In this document: positions 7,231 through 16,913 of the stretch, piece after piece
How the letters are laid out: the number at the start of each line of letters is the position of its first letter
How positions within the stretch are numbered: the first letter of the stretch is position 1
Assembly (NCBI GenBank): GCA_016711345.1
Contig: JADJTD010000001.1
Span: 434,001-498,000 of the forward strand
Reading direction: 5' to 3'
From: Chloracidobacterium sp.
GTDB lineage: Bacteria; Acidobacteriota; Blastocatellia; Pyrinomonadales; Pyrinomonadaceae
Length of the DNA stretch: 64,000 bases
Notes under the pieces: model-generated
The model's database searches: none
The model's input: the letters and a program-made list of their open reading frames with translations, nothing else
Told to the model about the DNA's origin: nothing
Program-made: the position numbers and the translations under genes

Positions 7231-9792
7231 CTATTTTTCAAGCCTGACTTGAAAGTTCTTTCCGTCGGCAGTCAGGAAATTTAAAACATCGCGATCAAAT
7301 GAAAGCTTGGGGCGTCCGTCAACTAGCATTTCAACCTCAATAAACGCAAGCGTGCCTTCGGCAGTTGCTCCAGCCTCATCCTTGGCTGACAGTGAAACAT
7401 ACATTTTTCCGTTCTGATTGAGAAATGGAATTGCAGCAGTATTTACAAGCGATGCTCCAAACACATCTCCATAACCAATAGAACGAATCACCAGACGCTT
7501 ATCATCGAATTTGATGCCTATCACGCCTGATCTAAATGACGAGCTTCCCTGAATAATTACAGGGATCTTCACCTTGTCGCCCTTCTTCACCTCAGCAATG
7601 TCAGCCCCAAAGCGAACCTGCATTCCCGGGGCAGTTGAAGATACGGACGAAGTCTCGCCCTTTTCAACGGTAGGCTCGCCGGAAACCGGTTGAGCCTCAT
7701 TAGTTACCTGCTGTTTCACAGTGTCCGAAGTCTGATTCAATTGCAACGTTTTCACACTGCTGTCAATCGGTTTGAGATTCGTGGTGACCGGTGCGGCAGG
7801 CATTGCTACCGTCGTCTGAGCAGTAGTAGTTTGAGGTGTAGCGTTCTGAGCATTCGCAGTCGCGGTAGAAGCTGTTTCCTTTCCGCTCGAGGTTTCTGTT
7901 CGAACGTACACCGGCGCGTCTGCCGTTCGATCCGGAAGCTGAACTTCAGCCGCATTAGGAATTCGCCTAGCCGCCGCAAGCATTTCATCCCGTTCTTCCT
8001 GAATTATCATCGCTTCAAGGTTACTGCTGGTCGGAACCGCAAGGCTACCCGTCGGCCGCTCGATCTCGTCTTCAGGCAAAATGGCAGGTGCCCTGATAAC
8101 TCGCGGTGTAACCGCAATAACGATATCAACCTGCCGATTGTTGCGCGTCGGAGCAGTGAAAAGACGGCCGAGGATCGGTATCAACCCAAGCAGCGGCAAT
8201 CCTTCTCTACCACGCGATTCGATGTCCTGAGCCACGCTAGCGAGCAACAGCGTTTTGTTGTTCTGAATTCGGGCGGTCCCCTTGATTGTGCGCTCCGTAA
8301 AGGTCGGCTGTAGAGTCTGCTCGCCAGAAACATCCTTTGATTCGATTTCCATTGCTACCTGCACGTCCTGATTGGGGAAAACCAGGGGCTTGAACTTGAG
8401 CGTCAACCCAACCTGCTCATAATTAATCACATTCGACAAAAACCCATTATTATTAGTCCCGGGTGTTGTATTATTTCCGGTTACAAACGAAGCACTCGCA
8501 ACAGGTACGCGCTGACCAATGCGCGCTGACGAATCTTCATTATTAAATGCGTGTATTTGCGTAGAAGCCAAAAGTTTCGTATTATCCTTAAACTGAAAAG
8601 CAGCAATATTGGCGGTCGGTAAAATGATGCCGGTTGGAATCACACCCGACACCACAGACGTTACCGCTCCGGCAACGGTCGTCAGAGGATTATTACCAAA
8701 CAGCAGGGCTCCCGACTGTGATCCGCCAAAATTAGTAAGCTGACTTTTAGTACCGATCTGATTGCCTAACTGCAACAAATCTCTCTTGTTAACTTCATAG
8801 ATCGCCACTTCCATCACAACCTCAGCACGGTCTTTATCAAGCGACGAAATGAGCTTGCCGATGAGCCTTATATTTTCTTCCGTATCGCGGATTGTAATAC
8901 TGTTGGTGGCGTCATCGGTGAGAACGATGGTCTGACTACGGCCAGGTTGTGCGGGAATAGCGGTTTGCACGATCTTCGCTACATCTTTCGGAGCCGCATT
9001 TGCAAGATAGAAGGTGCGCAATACAAGCTGCTGGAATTTTTGACGCTCGGTCTGATTAGCAATAATGACCGTTCGCGGCCCAACCTTCTGGAAAAACAGA
9101 GCCTCCTGCAAAAAGATGTAATCGAGAGCACGAGCGGCCGTTACATTTTTCAGATCGATGTAGGTCTTTCGGCCCGGCGTTCGGAACGATGCGCTGTCGA
9201 ACAGGATATTCAGGTTGAGTTCCTTGGCGAGTTCCTTAATGATGAACTGAAGATCGACGCCCGATGGAAACGGCAGGTCGCGAAGAATTTCTGGTCTCTG
9301 CGGCATCTGCGGAGTTGTATCTTTCTTCTCGGCATAGCCGGTCGGAATGAGTTTTAATTTGCCTGACTCATCTTTTGTGCCGCCCGGATTGGTTGCTTCA
9401 TTCACGCCCCGTTGCAGCCTGACCATTCGATCCATTTCCGATTTTGCTAGCTCGTTTGTTGGATCAAAGGCGTAAGCCCTGCGATAGGCAAGGTACGCGT
9501 CCTCATAATTATTCTCTTTTGCCGCAATCGATCCCTTCTTTACATACATCTGCGAAGCATTAAACAAAGAGCGCGTCAAATGCAGTCGATACTCCGGGTT
9601 TTTGGGATCATCGGAAACCGCAAGCGCGAATTCCTCGACGGCCTTATCCCATTCTTCAGCATATTCATGCTTCATTCCCTGCTTGAAATGCTTCTTTCCA
9701 TCCCCAAAAGCAGCAAGCGTCGCAACCGGCGACATCAGCGACAAAAGAAGCAGCAAACTAATAAAAACGCGGACGTGGATTGATCTTTTCAT
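7231..9792 (-). CDS. Secretin with N-terminal TPR and C-terminal cohesin-like domain
   Basis: This 853-residue outer-membrane channel protein has, in order: a signal peptide (1-28); TPR-like helices (about 35-130, YEDAYLAYRRAYAFDPTNEL); an STN/secretin N0 domain (about 170-250); an N1-type domain (VLRTFYLANAAPKDVAKIV); the secretin core (about 430-600, with VGLTLKFKPLVFPNQDVQV and GLPLLGLIPILGRLF); a Thr/Ala-rich linker; and a cohesin-like beta-sandwich (about 715-853, starting VRFGADIAEVKKGDKVKIPV). TPR plus cohesin-like ends are known in a group of GspD/PilQ relatives of Acidobacteriota and others. First gene of the prepilin operon; 149 bases upstream hold its promoter. Confidence 0.88.
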   Translation of the reverse strand: MKRSIHVRVFISLLLLLSLMSPVATLAAFGDGKKHFKQGMKHEYAEEWDKAVEEFALAVSDDPKNPEYRLHLTRSLFNASQMYVKKGSIAAKENNYEDAYLAYRRAYAFDPTNELAKSEMDRMVRLQRGVNEATNPGGTKDESGKLKLIPTGYAEKKDTTPQMPQRPEILRDLPFPSGVDLQFIIKELAKELNLNILFDSASFRTPGRKTYIDLKNVTAARALDYIFLQEALFFQKVGPRTVIIANQTERQKFQQLVLRTFYLANAAPKDVAKIVQTAIPAQPGRSQTIVLTDDATNSITIRDTEENIRLIGKLISSLDKDRAEVVMEVAIYEVNKRDLLQLGNQIGTKSQLTNFGGSQSGALLFGNNPLTTVAGAVTSVVSGVIPTGIILPTANIAAFQFKDNTKLLASTQIHAFNNEDSSARIGQRVPVASASFVTGNNTTPGTNNNGFLSNVINYEQVGLTLKFKPLVFPNQDVQVAMEIESKDVSGEQTLQPTFTERTIKGTARIQNNKTLLLASVAQDIESRGREGLPLLGLIPILGRLFTAPTRNNRQVDIVIAVTPRVIRAPAILPEDEIERPTGSLAVPTSSNLEAMIIQEERDEMLAAARRIPNAAEVQLPDRTADAPVYVRTETSSGKETASTATANAQNATPQTTTAQTTVAMPAAPVTTNLKPIDSSVKTLQLNQTSDTVKQQVTNEAQPVSGEPTVEKGETSSVSSTAPGMQVRFGADIAEVKKGDKVKIPVIIQGSSSFRSGVIGIKFDDKRLVIRSIGYGDVFGASLVNTAAIPFLNQNGKMYVSLSAKDEAGATAEGTLAFIEVEMLVDGRPKLSFDRDVLNFLTADGKNFQVRLEK

Positions 9793-9941
9793 AACTGTTC
9801 AACGACTGAGACCGGAAATTCTAAGCTGTTATGTAACTGAAACACTACACGCATCAAGCGCGGCAAAGTTTCAAATTATCGAACTCATGACTTTAGAAGC
9901 CCGAACTACCTGATTTTCAGCTTTTTAACGGGAAAAAGCAA

Positions 9942-11180
9942 CTATAAAGTCAGTTGCCGACGCAGATAATCGAGCGCTGCCTGGCTTGAACGCCAGCGAA
10001 TTAGATAACGGTCGCCAGGAAGAACGATCTTTACCGACTTAACACCTTTTGCTCCGGCATAGCCTATAAACACCGTACCGACAGGTTTTTCGTCGGTACC
10101 GCCGTCAGGCCCGGCGATTCCTGTGACCGAGATCGCGTGATCGGTTCCGGCTCGCTCAAGCATTCCCTTAGCCATCGCCTCGGCACACTCGGCGCTTACG
10201 GCGCCGTGTTTTTCGAGTATTTCAGCCTCCACATTCAATGTCCGCATCTTCGCTTCATTGGAATATGTGACCGAGCCTTCCATAAAATACGCAGACGAAC
10301 CCGCAATTTCTGTCAAACGCCTTGCGATAAGCCCGCCGGTGCAGCTTTCGGCGACGGAAACAGTTTCCCCACGTTCTTTCAAGCGTCTGCCGACGACTTC
10401 TTCCATCGTTTCGCCGTTTGTAGAAAAAACAGCCTTGCCCAACGCTTCTGCAAGTTCATCGGCAAGCTTATTAACCGTCCAATCGGCCGTTTCGGCTTTT
10501 TCAGAACTCGCTGCAATATGTATCTCGACTTCGCTTTTGTTAAACAGTATCGATGTCTGAACGTCTGGGTAAGCCTTATAGATCGGAGCCGCGATCTCGT
10601 CAACCGCCGATTCACCCAAGCCGGAAACACGCAAAATTCGCCGTTTCACATAAACTTCGCCTGCCATCGCCTTTAATTTAGGCAGCACGTGTTCGATGAA
10701 CATCGGCTGGTTCTCACGCGGCGGCCCGGGCAAGATAGTCAGCATTTTCTCGCCTTCTTCGACAAACATTCCAACTGCGGAACCGTTTGGATTCGGTAGT
10801 ATCTCTGCTCTATCAATTATATATGCCTGTCGTTTATTGATCTCCGGCATCTCGCGGCCCCAGCTACGAAATCGCTCACGCAAATGCTGTTCGATCCTGT
10901 CGTGATATACCAATTCACGGTCAAGCGCCTTGGCCGTGAACTGCCGAGTAATATCATCCTCCGTCGGCCCCAACCCTCCCGTCGTAATAACAATATCCGA
11001 CCGCCGCATCGCATCGCGCACTGTCTCCTCAAGACGTTCGCCATCGTCGCCAACGATCGTCTTGAGTTTAACGTCTATGCCAATGTCGTTGAGCTTTTCT
11101 GTTAGCCAAAGACTGTTTGTATCTGTTTTTGTCGGTGTGAGAAGCTCAGAGCCGATAGCGATTATCTCAGCAGAAAGCAT
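9942..11180 (-). CDS. cinA: CinA family protein: NMN deamidase / ADP-ribose pyrophosphatase
   Basis: The 412-residue protein has both CinA domains: an N-terminal molybdopterin-binding-like (COG1058) domain with TTGGLGPTEDDITRQF (about 65-80) and a C-terminal PncC amidohydrolase domain with VAESCTGGLIARRLTEIAG (about 280) and SVTGIAGPDGGTDEKPVG (about 350). Known members hydrolyse NMN and ADP-ribose in pyridine-nucleotide salvage. Third gene of an apparent operon (uracil-DNA glycosylase, isoaspartyl peptidase, cinA), 5 bases after the peptidase gene. Confidence 0.9.
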   Translation of the reverse strand: MLSAEIIAIGSELLTPTKTDTNSLWLTEKLNDIGIDVKLKTIVGDDGERLEETVRDAMRRSDIVITTGGLGPTEDDITRQFTAKALDRELVYHDRIEQHLRERFRSWGREMPEINKRQAYIIDRAEILPNPNGSAVGMFVEEGEKMLTILPGPPRENQPMFIEHVLPKLKAMAGEVYVKRRILRVSGLGESAVDEIAAPIYKAYPDVQTSILFNKSEVEIHIAASSEKAETADWTVNKLADELAEALGKAVFSTNGETMEEVVGRRLKERGETVSVAESCTGGLIARRLTEIAGSSAYFMEGSVTYSNEAKMRTLNVEAEILEKHGAVSAECAEAMAKGMLERAGTDHAISVTGIAGPDGGTDEKPVGTVFIGYAGAKGVKSVKIVLPGDRYLIRWRSSQAALDYLRRQLTL

Positions 11181-11185
11181 ATAGG

Positions 11186-12283
11186 CTAATCTTTGTAGAT
11201 CTCAACGACAGGCTTTCCATCGCCGCCGACATAAGCCCGGAACATTCCGTCAGTGTTGAATGAAATGGCCATGTTTCCAAATTTGTCCATCGCGATCACG
11301 CCGCCGTTGCCGCCGAGTTTTTGAAGTTTTTGTTTGATGACCGCATCAGCAGCAGCCTGCACCGTCAAAGCACGATATTCCATCAACGCCGAAATGTCGC
11401 GCGCGACACCGAGACGGATAAAATACTCACCCCAGCCTGTCGCTGAAACAGCACAAGTGTTGTTATTGGCATAAGTTCCGGCGCCAATTATCGGAGCATC
11501 GCCGACGCGTCCGTACTTCTTATTGTCCATGCCGCCGGTCGATGTTCCCGCCGAGAGATTTCCTTCTTTATCTAGGGCGACGGCACCCACTGTTCCATAT
11601 ACCTTCTTTGCCTTTTCGGAATAACCGTCATTCAACTCGCTGACCTTCTTCGGCTCTGAGGGCTTTTGGTCTTTTTCGAGCTGCCTTAGCTTCTGAAAAG
11701 CGTCCCAGCTTTCCTGCGTCCAGAAATACTTTTCGTCGACCATTTCGATCTTCTGTTCTTTCGCAAATATTTCAGCACCGTTACCGAACATAAAGACATG
11801 CGGCGATTTTTCCATCACTGCACGCGCCAGCGTGATCGGGTTTTTAACGTGATGCAATCCCGCAGCTCCGCCCGCAGCCAGCGTTTTCCCGTTCATTATT
11901 GAAGCATCAAGCTCATTCTTGCCGTCAGCGTTGAAGACCGCTCCCTTGCCGGCATTAAAAAGCGGCGAATCTTCCATCATCCTGATCGCGATCTCGACCG
12001 CATCAAGGCTCGACTTGCCATCCTGCAAAGCCTTATATCCAGCAAGCAAAGCCTCGGTCAGCTTGTCGCGATATTCTTTCTCCTTTGCCGGTGTCAACGA
12101 ACCTTTTTTCATCGAGCCCGCACCGCCGTGGATCAAAAATCCAATACGCGGATTCTGCGGCGACTGAAGCTGCTTGATCTCAGGATACCCGCCCTTTTGC
12201 GCAAACACAGTGATCGGCAGTACAAGAGCAAACAAAACAACTGCAACAAACAAGTCCTTAAATTTTGTGTTTTTTCGTGTCAT
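11186..12283 (-). CDS. Secreted isoaspartyl peptidase / L-asparaginase (Ntn-hydrolase)
   Basis: The 365-residue precursor has a signal peptide (FVAVVLFALVLPITVFAQ) and the plant-type asparaginase fold. Self-cleavage is expected before Thr231 in VYG/TVGAVALDKEG, giving alpha and beta subunits; GTSTGGMDNKKYGRVGDAPI and GAGTYANN line the active site. It should remove isoaspartyl N-terminal residues or hydrolyse asparagine in the periplasm or outside. A second, cytoplasmic paralogue is at 55796-56743. It overlaps the upstream glycosylase gene by 4 bases (ATGA) and precedes cinA. Confidence 0.88.
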   Translation of the reverse strand: MTRKNTKFKDLFVAVVLFALVLPITVFAQKGGYPEIKQLQSPQNPRIGFLIHGGAGSMKKGSLTPAKEKEYRDKLTEALLAGYKALQDGKSSLDAVEIAIRMMEDSPLFNAGKGAVFNADGKNELDASIMNGKTLAAGGAAGLHHVKNPITLARAVMEKSPHVFMFGNGAEIFAKEQKIEMVDEKYFWTQESWDAFQKLRQLEKDQKPSEPKKVSELNDGYSEKAKKVYGTVGAVALDKEGNLSAGTSTGGMDNKKYGRVGDAPIIGAGTYANNNTCAVSATGWGEYFIRLGVARDISALMEYRALTVQAAADAVIKQKLQKLGGNGGVIAMDKFGNMAISFNTDGMFRAYVGGDGKPVVEIYKD

Positions 12284-13272
12284 TTCGTAGTTCCTGACTT
12301 CAAATAATCGCGAACCATTTTCATATCATCCCAAACCTCGCGTTTCTTATGCGGGTCGCGAAGCAGATAAGCCGGATGAAAGGTCGGCATCACTTTGACG
12401 CCTAAATAGTCATGAAATTGCCCACGCAATTTCCCAATCGGGACCTTGGTTTCAAGCAAATTTTGAGCAGCGGTCGCGCCCAGAACGACGATTACTTTTG
12501 GTCGTACAACGGCAACTTCGCGTTTCAGGAATGGCTTGCAAGCGATGGTTTCGTCCGGCTCAGGAGCACGATTTTCCGGCGGTCTGCAGCGGTTGATATT
12601 GCCGATAAAAACATCTTCGCGTTTTAGGTCAATGCTTTCAATTATCTTGGTCAAAAGCTGTCCCGCGCGCCCTACAAACGGAAACCCTTGCTCGTCCTCA
12701 TCCTTACCCGGAGCCTCGCCAACAAACATCAGTTCGGCGTTGAAATTACCCGTGCTGTTAACCACCTGCGAACGCCCAAGCGTCGAAAGTTTGCACCGTG
12801 TACAATCCGGCCCGATCTCAGCGCGGATCTGTTGAATGGTCTCCGTCGGTTCCGGCAAAGCCGGCGTCGTCTCAAATAGCATCTCAGTTTTCTTCTCGCT
12901 TTCTTCGCTATGAGCTACGCCTTTAGGGGTGATCTCGCCGGGAACGGTCACGCTGTTTGGCTCACTACTCCGCAACGGAACAGCCGATTCGCGTTTTGAC
13001 AAAGATGGAAGTGAAGCCAGTCTCGATTGTCCGGGAACTCGCAGCTCTTTTGGTTTTGAAACTTCCGATCTGTCATTTGAAATTTCAGATCTCAAATTTG
13101 AAATTATCTTATCGACGGCACCGGCATCTGCCTTTTTCTCAACTTTCAACTCGCTGCTCTCAACTCTATCGAGCAATTTCAAATCAAGCGAATCGACGCC
13201 GAGCTCCTGCATATACAAAACCTGCTCGCGAACATCGGCGATCAATTCGTTTAACTCCGGGGATTTCTCCAT
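12280..13272 (-). CDS. Uracil-DNA glycosylase, family 4-like (Fe-S type)
   Basis: The C-terminal ~200 residues carry the family 4 motifs: CTRCKL cysteines, FVGEAPGKDEDEQGFPFVGR (motif A), IGNINRCRPPENRAPEPDE with a further Cys, and a late PTFHPAYLLRDP motif; these enzymes remove uracil from DNA and bind a 4Fe-4S cluster. The N-terminal ~130 residues are a low-complexity extension that includes a stretch made of an intergenic repeat (13067-13108, coding SNLRSEISN). 330 residues is long for the family (about 200) because of this extension. First gene of the operon with the isoaspartyl peptidase and cinA. Confidence 0.88.
   Translation of the reverse strand: MEKSPELNELIADVREQVLYMQELGVDSLDLKLLDRVESSELKVEKKADAGAVDKIISNLRSEISNDRSEVSKPKELRVPGQSRLASLPSLSKRESAVPLRSSEPNSVTVPGEITPKGVAHSEESEKKTEMLFETTPALPEPTETIQQIRAEIGPDCTRCKLSTLGRSQVVNSTGNFNAELMFVGEAPGKDEDEQGFPFVGRAGQLLTKIIESIDLKREDVFIGNINRCRPPENRAPEPDETIACKPFLKREVAVVRPKVIVVLGATAAQNLLETKVPIGKLRGQFHDYLGVKVMPTFHPAYLLRDPHKKREVWDDMKMVRDYLKSGTTK
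13067..13108. repeat. In-frame copy of the AAATTTCAGATCT-type palindromic repeat
   Basis: The stretch contains TTTGAAATTTCAGATCTCAA followed by ATTTGAAATT, the same word family that fills the intergenic regions at 42539-42611 and 43143-43232. Here it lies within the uracil-DNA glycosylase gene and is read as part of the N-terminal extension without breaking the frame. Confidence 0.7.
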
Positions 13273-13379
13273 AGATTTTTGTTAGCAAAGAAACCTTAAA
13301 CGCGGATTGTACTAATTTTAAGGATCTATCCGTTTTGATCCGCCTGATCCGTAAAATCCGCGTTCAATAAATTTATCTT

Positions 13380-14675
<1,296 letters not shown>

Positions 14676-14739
14676 ACCGATATTCTATCTCATCTGGTGT
14701 AAAATGCTCTACATCTCCGTTCTTCAGGAACTTATTGAA

Positions 14740-15099
14740 ATGCCTATGAATTATGTTGCCATTGCCACTGTTCTGGCTATCGTTATTTATTTTCTATTCT
14801 TTCGTGGCTCGAAGCCCCAAGAGGTGAGCGAATCTGAGCAGAATGACGCAAAACGATTTGCCCGGCTTCTTGTGGCACAAATTAAGCTGACAGAAACCTT
14901 TAAACTTGAACGCGGGATCAAACAGAAGGATATTTATGAATCGCTAAAAATTGAGATAGACGAAGCTCGGAAAACGTTTCGCCTTCGCATCGCGACACGG
15001 GAATATGAACAATATTTTGATGACCAATTAATAGAACTTTTGGCTGAGGGTGATCGCGGTTTGATGGGCACTGCGTATCTCTTAAAGGCTCCTTATTGA
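14740..15099 (+). CDS. Small membrane-anchored protein of unknown function
   Basis: A 119-residue protein starting MPMNYVAIATVLAIVIYFLF, one N-terminal membrane helix, then a charged helical region (QNDAKRFARLLVAQIKLTE) ending LIELLAEGDRGLMGTAYLLK. The ATG at 14740 is chosen because AGGAAC lies about 9 bases upstream and the hydrophobic anchor follows directly; a longer frame reaches back into coaBC but lacks support. I recognise no family. It is followed immediately (0 bases) by the truncated Nudix gene. Confidence 0.55.
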   Translation: MPMNYVAIATVLAIVIYFLFFRGSKPQEVSESEQNDAKRFARLLVAQIKLTETFKLERGIKQKDIYESLKIEIDEARKTFRLRIATREYEQYFDDQLIELLAEGDRGLMGTAYLLKAPY

Positions 15100-15246
15100 A
15101 TGAAACCCGAAACACTTTCAAGCAAGAATATTTACAAAGGCAAGATTTTCGACATTCGCATCGACACGATTTGGGAAGACGATGTCCAATACCAGCTAGA
15201 GGTTGTTGTTCATCGCAGCAGTTCGGTGATCGTGCCGGCTTTCTAA
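15100..15246 (+). pseudogene. Truncated Nudix hydrolase (N-terminal fragment)
   Basis: The 48-codon frame reads MKPETLSSKNIYKGKIFDIR, then IDTIWEDDVQYQLEVVVHR and SSSVIVPAF before a stop. It matches the first ~47 residues of the intact Nudix hydrolase at 22655-23182 (PETISSKTVYEGKIFDIRVD and so on) almost position by position, but stops before the Nudix box. The fragment therefore lacks the catalytic region and is a remnant of a duplicated gene, cut where the opposite-strand small membrane gene begins. Confidence 0.8.
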
Positions 15247-15556
15247 TCCGTGCGTTTTCCCGTCGCACTTTCTTCTCTAGCGTCGTGCATTTCCCGAACA
15301 ACGCGGTAAAAAATGCCGAAAACGACGAGGATCGAGACACACAACCCTACGCAAAATACTATGATGTCGTTCAAGCGGCCCTCCGTAAAGGCGATCCATA
15401 CAGCCCTAGTGCGAGAATTGAAGGTACCCAGAGGCCAACAAAAATTGCGGTGTCCCGATTCCCAGGACCTAGAATGCCAAACCACAATGAGACGGAAAAC
15501 AGAAAAGACAAAAATGCGGCCGTTAGAATAAACATGTCGGATCGATTGAGTTTCAT
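15243..15556 (-). pseudogene. Small membrane protein gene, apparently frameshifted
   Basis: Two overlapping minus-strand frames look like halves of one protein. The first (from the ATG at 15556) gives MKLNRSDMFILTAAFLSFLF and a second hydrophobic stretch DTAIFVGLWVPSILALGLY, then runs into a stop after GSPLRRAA. The other frame, shifted by one base near 15390-15400, continues with EGRLNDIIVFCVGLCVSILV and FGIFYRVVREMHDA to a stop at 15243. Read together they would make a ~105-residue protein with three membrane helices. A one-base indel or a sequencing error is the simplest explanation. Family unknown. Confidence 0.5.
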
Positions 15557-15695
15557 ATATTTAAGTTAAATTTTATTAACAGAACTTTTTAATTAGTTAA
15601 AAAATTGGTTTCGAGAGTCCCTGAAAATTGGATTCAAATTTTCGCGTACAAGAACGCAGTTTACGGTCTTGTCGTATAGGTTCGTCCAATCATGA

Positions 15696-16862
15696 TCAAT
15701 TGAACATTTCCTGAACTCTCCGCATCGTCTTGCCAAAAAGAAAATCGCCCAGCCCTGCTGTCTCGTGCGAGAGATCGTAGCCGACCAGTTCCACATAAGC
15801 ACGTCCGGTTACGGCGGCGTGGTTTTTAAGGCCCTCTACATCACAAACGCCTTCCCAATAGACGACCATTGTCGTGCCTCGCGTGTCGAGCTCCTGATCG
15901 TCGATGAGCGGTGTGAGGCGGAGTTCGATATCGAGGCTTGGAACGCGGATCTGCCATCCTGCGGGATATTCGGCACCTGTATTAGGACTGAGCCATGTCG
16001 AAAGAACCTCGATCTCAAAATCGCTGCGTTTCAGATACGTGCATGTGCCGTCTTGACTAACATATGTGCCGGTTGACTCGCCGTTCATCTCGCCGGTCTT
16101 GGTGCGGAATTGATAAAGCATCAGCTCCGTTTCGTCATCAAACTGAATACTGAACCAATCCCAAACGCCATGTTCCCAGCTCCCAAACTCGCGGTCCATC
16201 CACGCCGAACCCGTAAACGTCTCGATCGTGCCCGCCTCAGAAAGCTGTCCGCTCACGGTCATCCGAGTGAATGAAAAATGATTCGAAGCACCTTCACCTT
16301 TCTTCGCAATTCCGTTGCCGCCATCTCCATTCAGCACAAGCGGCTTAGCTGATTCGAGCACGGCATCAAACACAAGCCCATCAACAAGCGTTCCGTGCAA
16401 AACGTGCTTACCGGCTATCTCACGCAGCGACCATTCGCCTAGATTCACATCGCAAGTCGTCTCGCTAAACCGCACGGGCACATCAAGCGGCTTATCAAAA
16501 CTTCGAATATGGTCACAACGAAACCGCTGCCGCGTGATGTCAGAGATCGCAAAATGCGCAAAATACATCGGGTTTGCAAGAATCGTCATTGGAACCACGC
16601 CTAGCCTGTCGCGATCAGTTCGCCGCTTAAAAAACACAAGTTCAAACCCGAACTCACGCCCCGTATGTGTTTTGCAATGGCCGGTGTAATACCACCATTC
16701 CGTTTGAACATCGCGCTTCGCAAAAAGATCGTCCGGCAGCGTGACACGTCCGTTAGTCGGCGGGTCAGACAACGCAGCTCCCTTGTTTCCCAAAAGCTCG
16801 GCCACACCATCCAAAACCGATGCAGCGATGTTTTCTAAAGGTTGAATGAGATTTTGATACAT
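15696..16862 (-). CDS. crtC: CrtC-like carotenoid 1,2-hydratase (AttH/lipocalin-like fold)
   Basis: The 388-residue protein has the CrtC/AttH family hallmarks: QTEWWYYTGHCKTHTGREFG near residue 53, FELVFFKRR, MYFAHFAISDITRQRF, GSAWMDREFGSW with WDWFSIQFDDETELMLYQF, and VYWEGVCDVEG near the end. CrtC adds water to the C1,2 double bond of acyclic carotenoids. Because the family also contains proteins of other function, the call rests partly on its place next to the CruF-Idi fusion (51-base gap), the elongase-type prenyltransferase, crtI and crtB. Confidence 0.75.
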   Translation of the reverse strand: MYQNLIQPLENIAASVLDGVAELLGNKGAALSDPPTNGRVTLPDDLFAKRDVQTEWWYYTGHCKTHTGREFGFELVFFKRRTDRDRLGVVPMTILANPMYFAHFAISDITRQRFRCDHIRSFDKPLDVPVRFSETTCDVNLGEWSLREIAGKHVLHGTLVDGLVFDAVLESAKPLVLNGDGGNGIAKKGEGASNHFSFTRMTVSGQLSEAGTIETFTGSAWMDREFGSWEHGVWDWFSIQFDDETELMLYQFRTKTGEMNGESTGTYVSQDGTCTYLKRSDFEIEVLSTWLSPNTGAEYPAGWQIRVPSLDIELRLTPLIDDQELDTRGTTMVVYWEGVCDVEGLKNHAAVTGRAYVELVGYDLSHETAGLGDFLFGKTMRRVQEMFN

Positions 16863-16913
16863 ACTTATTGAATTTCGTCGGAGATCAGTTTTTGGATTTT
16901 AGTTTGTTGCTGG

